This document shows positions 6,996 to 14,441 of a stretch of 19,728 nt of DNA, piece after piece. Within the stretch, counting starts at the first letter, position 1. The number at the start of each line of letters is the position of its first letter. The notes under the pieces are model-generated. The model had not been told where the DNA came from. It saw nothing but the letters and a program-made list of their open reading frames with translations, and made no database searches. The translations under genes were made by a program, and so were the position numbers. Source of the stretch: JAUUZQ01 sp964538375 (GTDB lineage Bacteria > Bacteroidota > Bacteroidia > Bacteroidales > GCA-2748055); contig CAZIFQ010000045.1 of assembly GCA_964538375.1 (NCBI GenBank), positions 1 through 19,728 of the forward strand, read 5' to 3'.

Positions 6996-7340
6996 ATGGA
7001 ATTTACATTTGACACACTTCCGCAGGCTATTTCTCTTTTAGCCGATGAATTAAAAGAAATTAAGCGCCTTCTCCAAAAAGAGAATCATGATAATCAAGCC
7101 CATATTGATAATTGGTTAGATCTTGATGATTTAGTTAATTACGATCCCGGGAAAAGAAGTAAACCTACATTCTATGGATATGTTCGTGAAAGATCAATCC
7201 CATTCCATAAAAGAGGTAAAAAACTCCTATTTCTTAAATCTGAAATTGATGCCTGGTTGAAAGAAGGAAGAAAGCAAACTCTTTCAGAAATTGAAAATGA
7301 TGCTGCACAAACTTTGAAAATCAGGAGGGTCAAAAAATGA
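6996..7340 (+). CDS. Excisionase-family helix-turn-helix DNA-binding protein
   Basis: A 114-residue protein. Residues 1-30 form a short helix rich in Glu and Lys (LADELKEIKRLLQKE), possibly a coiled coil. A MerR-like winged helix follows at about 40-90, with LDLDDLVNY, TFYGYVRERSIPFHKRGKKLLF and KSEIDAWL. This layout is standard for Bacteroidota excisionase-like HTH_17 proteins, which bind element DNA and help excision or regulate neighbouring genes. The conserved FHKRGKKLLFLKSEID wing supports the call. It overlaps the next gene by ATGA at 7337-7340 and contains that gene's Shine-Dalgarno, so the two are translationally coupled. An inverted repeat before its start suggests autoregulation. 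Confidence 0.82.
   Translation: MEFTFDTLPQAISLLADELKEIKRLLQKENHDNQAHIDNWLDLDDLVNYDPGKRSKPTFYGYVRERSIPFHKRGKKLLFLKSEIDAWLKEGRKQTLSEIENDAAQTLKIRRVKK
7323..7328 (+). promoter_or_regulatory. Strong Shine-Dalgarno for the RepA-like ATPase gene
   Basis: AGGAGG lies 8 nt before the ATG at 7337, inside the end of the preceding gene. A full consensus site is unusual here, since most genes in the window have none. It fixes the start of the ATPase and suggests demand for high or coupled translation. Confidence 0.6.
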
Positions 7341-8401
7341 GTCATTACCTTCCATATAAAGACTCTCCATCAATAATAAATTGTTACTCGGATGATACAG
7401 GACAGGCCGATTTAACGGCAAATTACGATTTAGGAAAATACGGTATAGGAGTAAAAGAAATAAAAGGCGAAGTAGATAAACTTAAAGATGAGCAGCCAAA
7501 AATATATGAAGAAATCATTGCACATTCTGCAACCGACCTTATAAATAAAAAAATAGAAGCTCTACCATGTTTGTGCGAACCAATACTGCCAGAAAGAGGG
7601 GTGGTAACTCTTGCTGGTGGTAGCGACACGGGGAAAAGCATCATGCTTAGACAATTATCTATTGATATCGTAACTGATCAACCTTCATTCTTGAATTTCA
7701 AATTAAAGAGTAAATATAAAAGAGTGATATATGTTTCCACTGAGGATGATGAACTCGCTATTTCGTTCCTTTTAAACAAAGTAAACAAAGGACTGAGGCT
7801 TCCTGGTGATGCTTATAGAGGTTTAACTTTCATATTTGACACAGACAGATTAATCGAAAGACTTGAATCACAATTAAGGCAGAATAAGGTTGATCTTATT
7901 GTAATTGATGCTTTCACAGATCTATACGGCAAAAGTATCAACGAGTCAAATCAGGTAAGGACTTTTCTAAATAAATATAGTCAGTTGGCACAGCGTTATA
8001 AGTGCCTTATTATTTTTTTACATCATACTGGTAAAAGAACAGAGGAATTAGTTCCGAGTAAAAACAATCTATTAGGTTCTCAAGGATTTGAGGCGAAAAT
8101 GAGAACAGTAATTGAGCTTAGGCTTGATTCTATAGATGCGAAAAAAAGACACCTCTGTATAGTAAAAGGTAATTATTTACCGCGGGAATATAAGACAGAA
8201 AGCTTTGTCCTTTCTCTTGATGATAACCTGATATTTTCAATGACTGATGAGAGAAGACCTTTTGAAGAACTCAAAGCATCGGACAAAAGTGAACTCAAAG
8301 AAAAGATAAGAGGATTACATGATGAAGGAAAAACACAAAAAGAGATTTCAGCAACAACAGGCATATCTCAACCTACTATAAGTCGCTATCTGAATGAATG
8401 A
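7337..8401 (+). CDS. RepA-like AAA ATPase (replicative helicase fold) with C-terminal HTH
   Basis: A 354-residue RecA-fold ATPase of the RepA/AAA_25 type. Walker A is GGSDTGKS at 94-101, Walker B is LIVIDAF at 187-193, the downstream motif is LHHTGK at 228-233, and an LLGSQGFEAK stretch follows at 245-254. Plasmid RepA proteins of this fold are hexameric helicases, and in Bacteroidota integrative elements such proteins sit beside a primase-like partner. Residues about 325-352 form a helix-turn-helix (KTQKEISATTGISQPTISRY), which could bind DNA at the origin or an operator. The gene follows the excisionase-like gene with a 4-nt overlap, and its last codons enter a palindrome cluster that leads to the primase-like gene. 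This suggests the element can replicate after excision, which is inferred. Confidence 0.85.
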   Translation: MSHYLPYKDSPSIINCYSDDTGQADLTANYDLGKYGIGVKEIKGEVDKLKDEQPKIYEEIIAHSATDLINKKIEALPCLCEPILPERGVVTLAGGSDTGKSIMLRQLSIDIVTDQPSFLNFKLKSKYKRVIYVSTEDDELAISFLLNKVNKGLRLPGDAYRGLTFIFDTDRLIERLESQLRQNKVDLIVIDAFTDLYGKSINESNQVRTFLNKYSQLAQRYKCLIIFLHHTGKRTEELVPSKNNLLGSQGFEAKMRTVIELRLDSIDAKKRHLCIVKGNYLPREYKTESFVLSLDDNLIFSMTDERRPFEELKASDKSELKEKIRGLHDEGKTQKEISATTGISQPTISRYLNE

Positions 8402-8464
8402 TTATTCAATATTCATTCATACAGTTTTAAATAATGAATATTCATTGAATATTCAATGAATAAT
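8391..8464. repeat. TGAAT/ATTCA palindrome cluster (candidate origin or operator)
   Basis: The region is built from one pentamer and its complement. TGAATGAAT (8391-8399) pairs with ATTCATTCA (8411-8419). The 10-bp palindrome TGAATATTCA then occurs twice, at 8435-8444 and 8446-8455, 11 bp or one helical turn apart, followed by another TGAAT. It spans the junction between the RepA-like ATPase and the primase-like gene, a natural place for iterons, an origin or a repressor site. Confidence 0.65.
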
Positions 8465-8495
8465 GCTGATTAACAGACCAATACGTTGGAAGAAA

Positions 8496-9446
8496 ATGAA
8501 AACTAACTATATACCAAGCAGCTCCTCAAGAAAATTAATCCTTGACAAAAACAGGCGCAGGGTTGAGCAATGTCCATGTGGGAAAGATAATAAGGATGGA
8601 AAATTTGTTCCTTTTGTTGGATATAAAACCAAAGGGTATTGCCATTCCTGTGGTGAAACCTTTCTACCTGAATTTTCAAAAGACTTTCATAGACAACCAG
8701 TGGTTAAAAAACAGGGAATAACATCCTATATACCGCTATCGAAATTTGATAAAAGTCTTTCCAGTCCATGCAAAAATAATTTTGTGCATTTCTTAAGAAA
8801 TAAATTTGGGCCTGAAATTACAAAATATCTTATGGAGATGTACTTCATTGACAGTTCAGATCATTGGAGGGGAGCAACCATCTTTTGGCAAATTGATAAT
8901 TGTGGTAAGATTAGAACAGGTAAAATAATGCTCTACGATGAGGTTTCCGGGAGGAGAATAAAAGACCCTATTAGCATCAGCTGGTATCATAAAATAGAAA
9001 AGCTCCAAAATTACTATTTGAAGCAATGCCTGTACGGTGAACATTTATTATCCACAGACTCTATCCGTCCAATAGGATTAGTAGAGAGTGAAAAAACAGC
9101 CATTATAGCAAGCGTTTTCCTTCCAGAATTAATCTGGCTTGCCACTGGTGGCAAAGATGGATTTACAATAAGTAAATGTAAGGCTCTTGAAGGGAGGAAT
9201 ACTATCCTATTCCCCGACTTAAATGCTTATGATCTTTGGAGCAAAAAAGCAGGCCTCTTTCAAAAAGAACTTCCAAAACTCAAATTAACTGTATCAGACT
9301 TCATTGAAAAATATGCCAGTGTATCGGAAAGAAAATCCGGGTGGGATCTGGCAGACTTTCTAATCAGAGATTTTAATGAAACTAATCCCAAAAGGCTCTC
9401 TTTCCTTGAGAATAGAAGTGGTAAAAATTCAATTTGTAAAAACTAA
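8496..9446 (+). CDS. Primase-like protein: zinc finger plus Toprim-like domain (DUF6371-like)
   Basis: From ATG 8496 the product has 316 residues. An in-frame ATG at 8463 would add 11 residues but lies inside the palindrome cluster, so I prefer the later one. A zinc-binding segment has CPC at 26-28 and CHSC at 49-52, like the CHC2-type finger of DnaG primases. Further on, RPIGLVESEKTAIIAS (about residue 190) and LFPDLNAYDLW (about 246) fit a degenerate Toprim fold with its first glutamate and an acidic D.N pair. Bacteroidota integrative elements commonly carry such proteins next to a RepA-like ATPase, and together they probably initiate element replication. No helicase domain is present in the same chain, so primase activity depends on the neighbour or may be lost. 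It is followed 5 bp later by the next gene. Confidence 0.75.
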   Translation: MKTNYIPSSSSRKLILDKNRRRVEQCPCGKDNKDGKFVPFVGYKTKGYCHSCGETFLPEFSKDFHRQPVVKKQGITSYIPLSKFDKSLSSPCKNNFVHFLRNKFGPEITKYLMEMYFIDSSDHWRGATIFWQIDNCGKIRTGKIMLYDEVSGRRIKDPISISWYHKIEKLQNYYLKQCLYGEHLLSTDSIRPIGLVESEKTAIIASVFLPELIWLATGGKDGFTISKCKALEGRNTILFPDLNAYDLWSKKAGLFQKELPKLKLTVSDFIEKYASVSERKSGWDLADFLIRDFNETNPKRLSFLENRSGKNSICKN

Positions 9447-9451
9447 AAAAA

Positions 9452-9826
9452 ATGAAAGTTCCAAAGATATTTTATGCCCCCAGTAAAATAATTTACGGCA
9501 CAGCCAGAATGGATGATGAGATTCTATATCTGAAATTCGCATTCCCAGCTGCAGAAATTATCAACCCAGAAAAACAAAAGGACAAAAATGCTCAATATTT
9601 TTTAAAACAGGTCAGTGATTGCAATCAAGTTGTTTTGTCTGAATATGAAGGATTTATCGGGAAAGGGAACTTTTCAGTTCTAACAAAAGCATTATCAAGC
9701 GACAAAAAAGTATTTGTTCTCCGAAGAAGAAAAAACAACTATAATCTTATTCCTATTTCTGGGGTATTAATTGTAAAACCTAACGACTGGAAAAAAGAGT
9801 ATGCTAAATTAATTTTAAACTATTAA
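9452..9826 (+). CDS. Small Rossmann-like protein (nucleoside deoxyribosyltransferase/SLOG-like), function unknown
   Basis: A 124-residue cytoplasmic protein. It begins MKVPKIFYAPSKIIYGTA and later has FPAAEIINPEK, a YFLKQVSDCNQVVLSEYEGF segment and KKVFVLRR. The order strand, INP loop, helix, then VV-E-G and a (K)VFVL strand recalls the compact Rossmann fold of nucleoside 2-deoxyribosyltransferases and SLOG/YspA-like nucleotide-binding proteins. The match is by pattern only, and the catalytic glutamate cannot be assigned with certainty. It sits 5 bp after the primase-like gene and 3 bp before an ATP-grasp ligase, so the three are cotranscribed and this protein may handle a nucleotide or ligand for one of them. 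Confidence 0.6.
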   Translation: MKVPKIFYAPSKIIYGTARMDDEILYLKFAFPAAEIINPEKQKDKNAQYFLKQVSDCNQVVLSEYEGFIGKGNFSVLTKALSSDKKVFVLRRRKNNYNLIPISGVLIVKPNDWKKEYAKLILNY

Positions 9827-9829
9827 GAC

Positions 9830-10969
9830 ATGAATATTTTAATACTAAACTCCAATCCGAAATGCTTAGGAACAAGAACTCTTGTTAAAGCTGGAGAAGC
9901 AAAAGGACATAAGATGGTTGTTTCAGACCCATCATATTTCAGTCCTTTAGTATCGGACGTAACCTCTGGCCATGACAGACTGTATGATTTACTACCAAAA
10001 AACACTTCAAGAATACAGATAAACCAAATAGACTGCATTATTCCGAGAATATCATCAAATCTTATTTACAACTCGTATGTGTTGGAACATCTATCTGAAA
10101 ATCTTGGCATATATTCCACCCAATCTGCGATTGGATTACGCACAGCAGCAAATAAATTTCATACTATCCAAATTTGCAGCAGGCATGGTATCAGAACTCC
10201 ACTTACTGTGTATTCAAAATCTTCAAATAATATAGACTTCCTTATTGAAAAAGTTGGAGGGATTCCATTTATTATAAAATATAACAGTGGAAGTCAGGGA
10301 GCAGGTGTGATGCTTATGGAAACCCGTAAATCTGCAATAAGCTCAATTCAAGGGTTAATGAAGAATCGTGCAGACTTTATTTTGCAGGAGTTCATCGAAT
10401 CAAAAAATCAGGACATACGGGCCATTGTCTGTGGTGATAGAGTTATCTCTGCAATGATTAGAACTGGGCCAAAGTCAGACTTCCGTTCAAATATCTCTTT
10501 AGGCGGGTCAGGGAGGCCGATAGAATTATCAGCAGAAGATCAGAATATATGTATTCGGGCATCCAAGGCTGTTGGACTTGCGTTTTCAGGCGTTGATCTG
10601 CTTAAAGATAAGAAAGGAACGACCTACCTGTCGGAAATCAATGGAAACCCCGGGAGTCAGATAATCAAGGTAACGGGAAGCAATATGTTCAGCCACCTCA
10701 TTGAATATATTGAGAATAGAGAAGTCTTTGGTAAAACAGCTCCTGCAAAAAGTCAAGACCACTATTACAATCAGCTAAAGAATGAAAATCGAAAGATTTG
10801 GGGCCAATTAAAATTCTTCACTGAGAATAGGCAGGTTCAGCATATTTATAAAAATACAAAAGACCGAGAAATTAAATACCGGGATGTATCCGGGAAATGG
10901 ATGCTAAGAAAAATCAGAAGCCCCTATGATATATACAGGATCATATTTGACACTTTCTTAATTAAATGA
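9830..10969 (+). CDS. RimK-like ATP-grasp ligase
   Basis: A 379-residue ATP-grasp enzyme of the RimK branch, which joins amino acids (often glutamate) to protein or peptide carboxyls through an acyl phosphate. The N-terminal Rossmann-like domain (about 1-100) starts MNILILNSNP and includes DCIIPRIS. The ATP-grasp fold covers about 105-295: IIKYNSGSQGAGV with K150 and the flexible glycine loop, QEFIES at 186-191, DIRAIVCGDRVISAMIR at 195-211, GVDLL at 254-258, and SEINGNPG with metal ligands E269 and N271. An extra basic tail of about 80 residues (300-379) with FFTENRQVQHIY is not part of RimK. The substrate is unknown. A 46-residue membrane peptide gene starts one base after its stop, making that peptide a candidate partner. 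Such a ligase beside replication genes is unusual. Confidence 0.85.
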   Translation: MNILILNSNPKCLGTRTLVKAGEAKGHKMVVSDPSYFSPLVSDVTSGHDRLYDLLPKNTSRIQINQIDCIIPRISSNLIYNSYVLEHLSENLGIYSTQSAIGLRTAANKFHTIQICSRHGIRTPLTVYSKSSNNIDFLIEKVGGIPFIIKYNSGSQGAGVMLMETRKSAISSIQGLMKNRADFILQEFIESKNQDIRAIVCGDRVISAMIRTGPKSDFRSNISLGGSGRPIELSAEDQNICIRASKAVGLAFSGVDLLKDKKGTTYLSEINGNPGSQIIKVTGSNMFSHLIEYIENREVFGKTAPAKSQDHYYNQLKNENRKIWGQLKFFTENRQVQHIYKNTKDREIKYRDVSGKWMLRKIRSPYDIYRIIFDTFLIK

Positions 10970-10970
10970 T

Positions 10971-11111
10971 ATGGAAGCAACTTATTCATACACCCCAAAA
11001 GTAAGAATGCCCGGGAGAACTGTGCTAATTATTACAATCGTTACTCTTGGCATTGGTTTACTATGGTATTACAATACTCAAGAAATTATTACTGAAAATG
11101 AGGATAAATAA
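10971..11111 (+). CDS. 46-aa single-membrane-span peptide
   Basis: The ATG follows the stop of the ATP-grasp gene after one base (TGA T ATG), strong evidence of a cotranscribed, coupled small gene. The peptide starts MEATYSYTPKVRMPGR and has one hydrophobic helix, TVLIITIVTLGIGLLWYY (residues 17-34). It ends in an acidic tail, NTQEIITENEDK. Basic residues before the span and acidic ones after it predict the N-terminus inside and the tail outside. I know no family for it. It could anchor a complex, act as a small toxin-like membrane peptide, or be the target of the adjacent ligase. All three are inference. Confidence 0.55.
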   Translation: MEATYSYTPKVRMPGRTVLIITIVTLGIGLLWYYNTQEIITENEDK

Positions 11112-11181
11112 GCAGTTTAAAAACCTGTATAATCTCATAATCAAATTATACGGTCATATACAAGAATGTTGATTATATAAA

Positions 11182-11256
11182 ATTTTACGGTAGTATTTTA
11201 CAGTAAAAACAACCGTAAAATATATAAATGAAGCGTAAAATATTCATCGTAAATAT
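11182..11256. repeat. Iterated CGTAAAAT motif upstream of the zinc-binding protein gene
   Basis: Five copies of one motif lie in 75 bp. Two are reversed, ATTTTACGG at 11182-11190 and ATTTTACAG at 11195-11203. Three are forward, CCGTAAAATAT at 11213-11223, GCGTAAAATAT at 11233-11243 and TCGTAAATAT at 11247-11256. The first and third form a perfect 9-bp inverted repeat, and the central TTTTACAGTAAAA is itself palindromic. The cluster ends 25 bp before the next start codon. It reads as a multi-copy operator or iteron array. Confidence 0.7.
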
Positions 11257-11281
11257 TTATTAACTCATTGAATATCAAATT

Positions 11282-11770
11282 ATGAAAGATAGAATAAGTT
11301 ATTACCCAGAGGCATCTTACGTTAAAACCTGCATTATTTGCGAATTTATATTTTACCCGAAGAGTAACAAAGCCATTTTTTGTTGTGATGCATGTAAACA
11401 ACGTTGCTATATTTTACGTAAGAAACAAAGAGAAGGATATTCTGGCGATCCAAATAAAGGTGTGATTTTGCCAGCCGGCACTATTCCAAGCCAAGAAATT
11501 CCGGAAGAGAAATTGGTCTATTATGGGTTTAAGCCCGAAATGCTGGAAGCACTTTCAAATTATGTTTCACGAGATAACTTGCCACAAGAGAAACGACACA
11601 TCGATCAATTAGAATCAATAACTGATACAATGGATTGGTTTGTGTCATCGATACAGGTTTTTACTGATCAGTTTCTGTTAGAAGTAATGCGTGTTAATTC
11701 CCGGAAGTATAAATTATATGCTTGGAAATGGGATTCAGAAAATGAGAAGCCGTTTCTTAATAAATCTTAA
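11282..11770 (+). CDS. Cys-rich zinc-binding (treble-clef-like) protein of the mobile element
   Basis: A 162-residue protein. Near the N-terminus are CIIC (18-21), then FYPKSNKAIFCCDACKQRC (about 24-42), a C-x2-C...C-x2-C arrangement typical of short zinc ribbons that begin DNA-binding proteins in Bacteroidota elements. A basic LRKKQREG stretch follows. The C-terminal half (about 80-160) is helical and acidic with no motif I know. It is preceded by an array of CGTAAAAT motifs, which it may bind itself. It is followed by a long hairpin and a 222-bp gap before the cargo operon, so it seems to end the backbone transcript. Its function is unknown; a regulator is the likeliest role. Confidence 0.65.
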   Translation: MKDRISYYPEASYVKTCIICEFIFYPKSNKAIFCCDACKQRCYILRKKQREGYSGDPNKGVILPAGTIPSQEIPEEKLVYYGFKPEMLEALSNYVSRDNLPQEKRHIDQLESITDTMDWFVSSIQVFTDQFLLEVMRVNSRKYKLYAWKWDSENEKPFLNKS

Positions 11771-11820
11771 AATCCATCCTCATCACGAAGATCTCCATCA
11801 AGTCCAAATCTCCTAAATAC

Positions 11821-11859
11821 TCAGGTAAGAAATAGCCAATTATTTCTAACAATACCTGA
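11821..11859. terminator. Long bulged hairpin between the backbone and the cargo operon
   Basis: TCAGGTA and AGAAATA (11821-11834) pair perfectly with TATTTCT (11841-11847) and TACCTGA (11853-11859). This gives 14 bp of stem with a 6-nt loop and a one-sided 5-nt bulge (AACAA). No T-run follows on either strand, so it is not a textbook intrinsic terminator and may be an RNA regulatory element or an operator. It separates the zinc-binding protein gene from the DndD operon. Confidence 0.45.
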
Positions 11860-11965
11860 ATCGTTTCACAAACCAATCTAATTAAGTGTTGAAAAAATAG
11901 CTCTGATTCTACTCTTTTGAATAGATATGTTTAACTTTATTAGATATATATGATAAAAATTAATC

Positions 11966-11986
11966 CTGAATAATTTTCTGAATAAT
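11966..11986 (+). repeat. Tandem CTGAATAAT repeat before the cargo operon
   Basis: CTGAATAAT occurs at 11966-11974 and 11978-11986, 12 bp apart, with the second copy ending 6 bp before the ATG of the 754-aa protein. It could be a regulator half-site pair. It occupies the ribosome-binding position, and no Shine-Dalgarno is present. Confidence 0.4.
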
Positions 11987-11992
11987 AGATCA

Positions 11993-14257
11993 ATGGATGA
12001 ATCTATAGATAATTTGAGCATAGAGGAATTAGCGAAAATCAAATATTTGAGCTTAGAGGAGTTAGCGAAAATTGAAAATTTATCTGTTCGGGCATATCAT
12101 GTTTGTGAAGGGGGGCGATTATTGAATCTCTTAGAAATATTGACTTTCTATTGGGAAAATGATGGTTTCCGAAAACTAAGAAATTGTGGAAGCAGATCAA
12201 ATGAAGATCTAATTGAACTCTGTAAAAAGTATCAAGGGCTCATTGACCAACCAATAAAGTCTATTGAAATCAATAAACCAGAAAACTTAACAGAGAAAAA
12301 AATCCTTAGTTTAAGTGCAAGGCAAAAGAAAATTCTAAATAACATCATAGAATCTCTAATAAGCGAACTTTCGGTAAGGGCCGCTAACTCATTAGAAACA
12401 CACCTTAATTCAGACTACTCAATTAAAGCCTTTCAGCCAATATTATCTGATCCAAAATTTAATATCAGAAATCTTAGAAATATTGGAGCAAAGACAGAAA
12501 AGGAACTAAAGAACCTTTTTATAGATCTACGTCAGCAAATCGATTTAGTAATACAATTTGAAGATGAAGAGGAATTAACTAAAGAGTTATTCAATACATA
12601 TTTAAGGAAAAAATTCGGGTTGGAAAAGGCATTAATTTCCGAAATATGGAAAAATTATGAGTCTGGGAGTGGCATACCTCTTTTTAAAACAATAAATATC
12701 TTGATTGAAAGTGGCGCTATATACGACATAAAGCAAAGAGTTATATTTAGAAAGGGTATTAATTATTGGAATTCAGGGGATAAAGAAACATTGGAGAATA
12801 TTGCGTCAGAATTGAATATTACGAGAGAAAGGATACGTCAAATAAGGAATATTATTATTGGTAATTTCAATTCAACCTTTTCATTTATCAAATTGATGGA
12901 CCTTGAATCCATTAATCTTTATGGAATAAATTTCGATGTCGATATTATTGATATTCCTGAAGATCTTGGGTCAAATATAAATGAAACTGAAAACAATTCT
13001 TTTAACAATCATTTTATTATAAAGATTTTTTCGATTCTTTTAGAGAGGACTCATGATTTGATTGGAAACGATGAGTCCATTGCTACAAATAAAATATCAA
13101 GATCAGCTCACAACTGGAATAACACATATTTGGTCAAGAAGGAATTATCTAATGTGCTTAATTATAATGCTTTTATAAACGATGTTAATTCTCGGCTAAA
13201 TATGAGAATTGAGGAAAGTTATAGTTTCCAATTTGAATCATATTTGACTAATTTTCTGACAAAGAAAAGCTATGAACTGAATAATAATATAGTGTTTATA
13301 TGCGAACGAATGATATTTAATGAATTTGAATTAAGCATCGACATATATGAACAATTAACGTTTAAAAAAAATACGAAGAAACAGGTTGTTGAGTATGTAT
13401 ATGACGTGTTAAAAGAAGTTAAGAGGCCCCTTAATATATATCAAATATATGAATTAATTAATGTCAAATATCCCAATATTACAAAAAGCCCGGAGGCTCT
13501 TAGAGGCAGTTGCCAAAGGGATTCAAATTTAGTTTATATCGGAAGAAGTAGTACTTATGGTTTGAAAATATGGGAGATAAATGAATTAATAAAAGGTGGT
13601 ACTATGCATGATATTGCAGAAGAATTTTTAATCAAATTTGAAGAACCAAAGCATATTGATGAGATCAAAGACTACGTTATAAAATTTCGCCCAGAAGCTA
13701 CTTCCAAAAATTTGTACTATAACCTCAAATCCGCAGAAAACAAGCGTTTTTTATTTTTCAAAAATCACATCGTTGGCCTCATTTCAAAACAATATGATAG
13801 TAGTTGCCAATTAAATGAATCATCTTTGATTAATCGTAGAACCAAAGAAGAAAGCCTCAAATTGTTGACCAAATTTGTTGCAGAGAATGATCGTCTACCC
13901 TCTTATTCATCTAAGGATTATAATGAAATAAAACTGTGTCGTTTCCTCAGAGTCCTACTAAATAAGGGGGAACTAAATGATATAAATGATCAAAAACTAA
14001 AATTCCTTGTGGAATCATACTATTCTAACGGTAGAAGGAGGAAAAATTCGGAAAATAGAAAGTGCTCTTATGTAGATCTTTCTAAGTTTATTTCTGATAA
14101 TAATAGAATGCCAAATTCAAGAATTGAGACTGAAAGAGGTTTGTACTATTTCTATTATAAACAAACCAGCCTATATAAGAACGGGGAATTGGATAATGAA
14201 ACAATGAAAGAATATATTGAAATTGTAGATTTAATACACAAAACAAATGAAAATTGA
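11993..14257 (+). CDS. Composite DNA-binding protein with alpha-CTD-like, sigma-R4-like, HARE-like and helicase-associated-like domains
   Basis: A 754-residue cytoplasmic protein, first gene of the DndD operon. After an 11-residue tandem repeat (LSIEELAKIKY, LSLEELAKIEN) come two segments like the RNA polymerase alpha C-terminal domain: LSVRAYHV...FRKLRNCGSRSNEDLIEL at about 30-76 and LSVRAANS...IRNLRNIGAKTEKELKNL at about 126-175. ETLENIASELNITRERIRQI (265-284) is like sigma-70 region 4. Residues about 462-530 resemble a HARE-type winged helix (VLKEVKRPLNIYQIYELIN), followed by a second winged helix at about 537-598. Two C-terminal repeats of the form L..F...N.R.P...GEL (about 620-672 and 692-745) resemble helicase-associated repeats. 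No nuclease or ATPase motif is visible. It probably recognises DNA or RNA polymerase-bound DNA for the ATPases behind it. It overlaps the next gene by 11 nt. Confidence 0.75.
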   Translation: MDESIDNLSIEELAKIKYLSLEELAKIENLSVRAYHVCEGGRLLNLLEILTFYWENDGFRKLRNCGSRSNEDLIELCKKYQGLIDQPIKSIEINKPENLTEKKILSLSARQKKILNNIIESLISELSVRAANSLETHLNSDYSIKAFQPILSDPKFNIRNLRNIGAKTEKELKNLFIDLRQQIDLVIQFEDEEELTKELFNTYLRKKFGLEKALISEIWKNYESGSGIPLFKTINILIESGAIYDIKQRVIFRKGINYWNSGDKETLENIASELNITRERIRQIRNIIIGNFNSTFSFIKLMDLESINLYGINFDVDIIDIPEDLGSNINETENNSFNNHFIIKIFSILLERTHDLIGNDESIATNKISRSAHNWNNTYLVKKELSNVLNYNAFINDVNSRLNMRIEESYSFQFESYLTNFLTKKSYELNNNIVFICERMIFNEFELSIDIYEQLTFKKNTKKQVVEYVYDVLKEVKRPLNIYQIYELINVKYPNITKSPEALRGSCQRDSNLVYIGRSSTYGLKIWEINELIKGGTMHDIAEEFLIKFEEPKHIDEIKDYVIKFRPEATSKNLYYNLKSAENKRFLFFKNHIVGLISKQYDSSCQLNESSLINRRTKEESLKLLTKFVAENDRLPSYSSKDYNEIKLCRFLRVLLNKGELNDINDQKLKFLVESYYSNGRRRKNSENRKCSYVDLSKFISDNNRMPNSRIETERGLYYFYYKQTSLYKNGELDNETMKEYIEIVDLIHKTNEN

Positions 14258-14441
14258 TTTAATAAAAAGTCAACAAACTGAAGAACTGAAATCGATTTGT
14301 AAAGCAAAAGGAATTGATTTTACTTCGATGGATATGCTTATCAAATCTGAAAAGATGAAGAAATTGCAAAAGCGTAATCATTACATTCAACAAACTATTG
14401 ATTCAGAAATAGAAAAAGCAATTAGCCATGAAAATAAGTAA
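14247..14441 (+). CDS. Small DndD-operon protein (64 aa)
   Basis: This 64-residue protein overlaps the 754-aa gene by 11 nt and the DndD gene by 14 nt, so it is translationally coupled on both sides and very likely real. It is helical and highly charged, with MKIDLIKSQQTEELKSICKA and EKMKKLQKRNHYIQ, ending in an acidic-basic IEKAISHENK tail. No family is recognised by me. Small proteins are often found next to SMC-like ATPases in DNA modification and restriction loci, where they act as subunits. A structural partner or adaptor for DndD is the most likely role, by position only. Confidence 0.65.
   Translation: MKIDLIKSQQTEELKSICKAKGIDFTSMDMLIKSEKMKKLQKRNHYIQQTIDSEIEKAISHENK

Noticed and set aside
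8391..8464. CRISPR-like array
   Set aside because: The repeats are short palindromes at one-turn spacing without spacers or cas genes.
11182..11256. CRISPR array
   Set aside because: The units are only 9-11 bp, in both orientations and with irregular spacing; no cas genes occur nearby.
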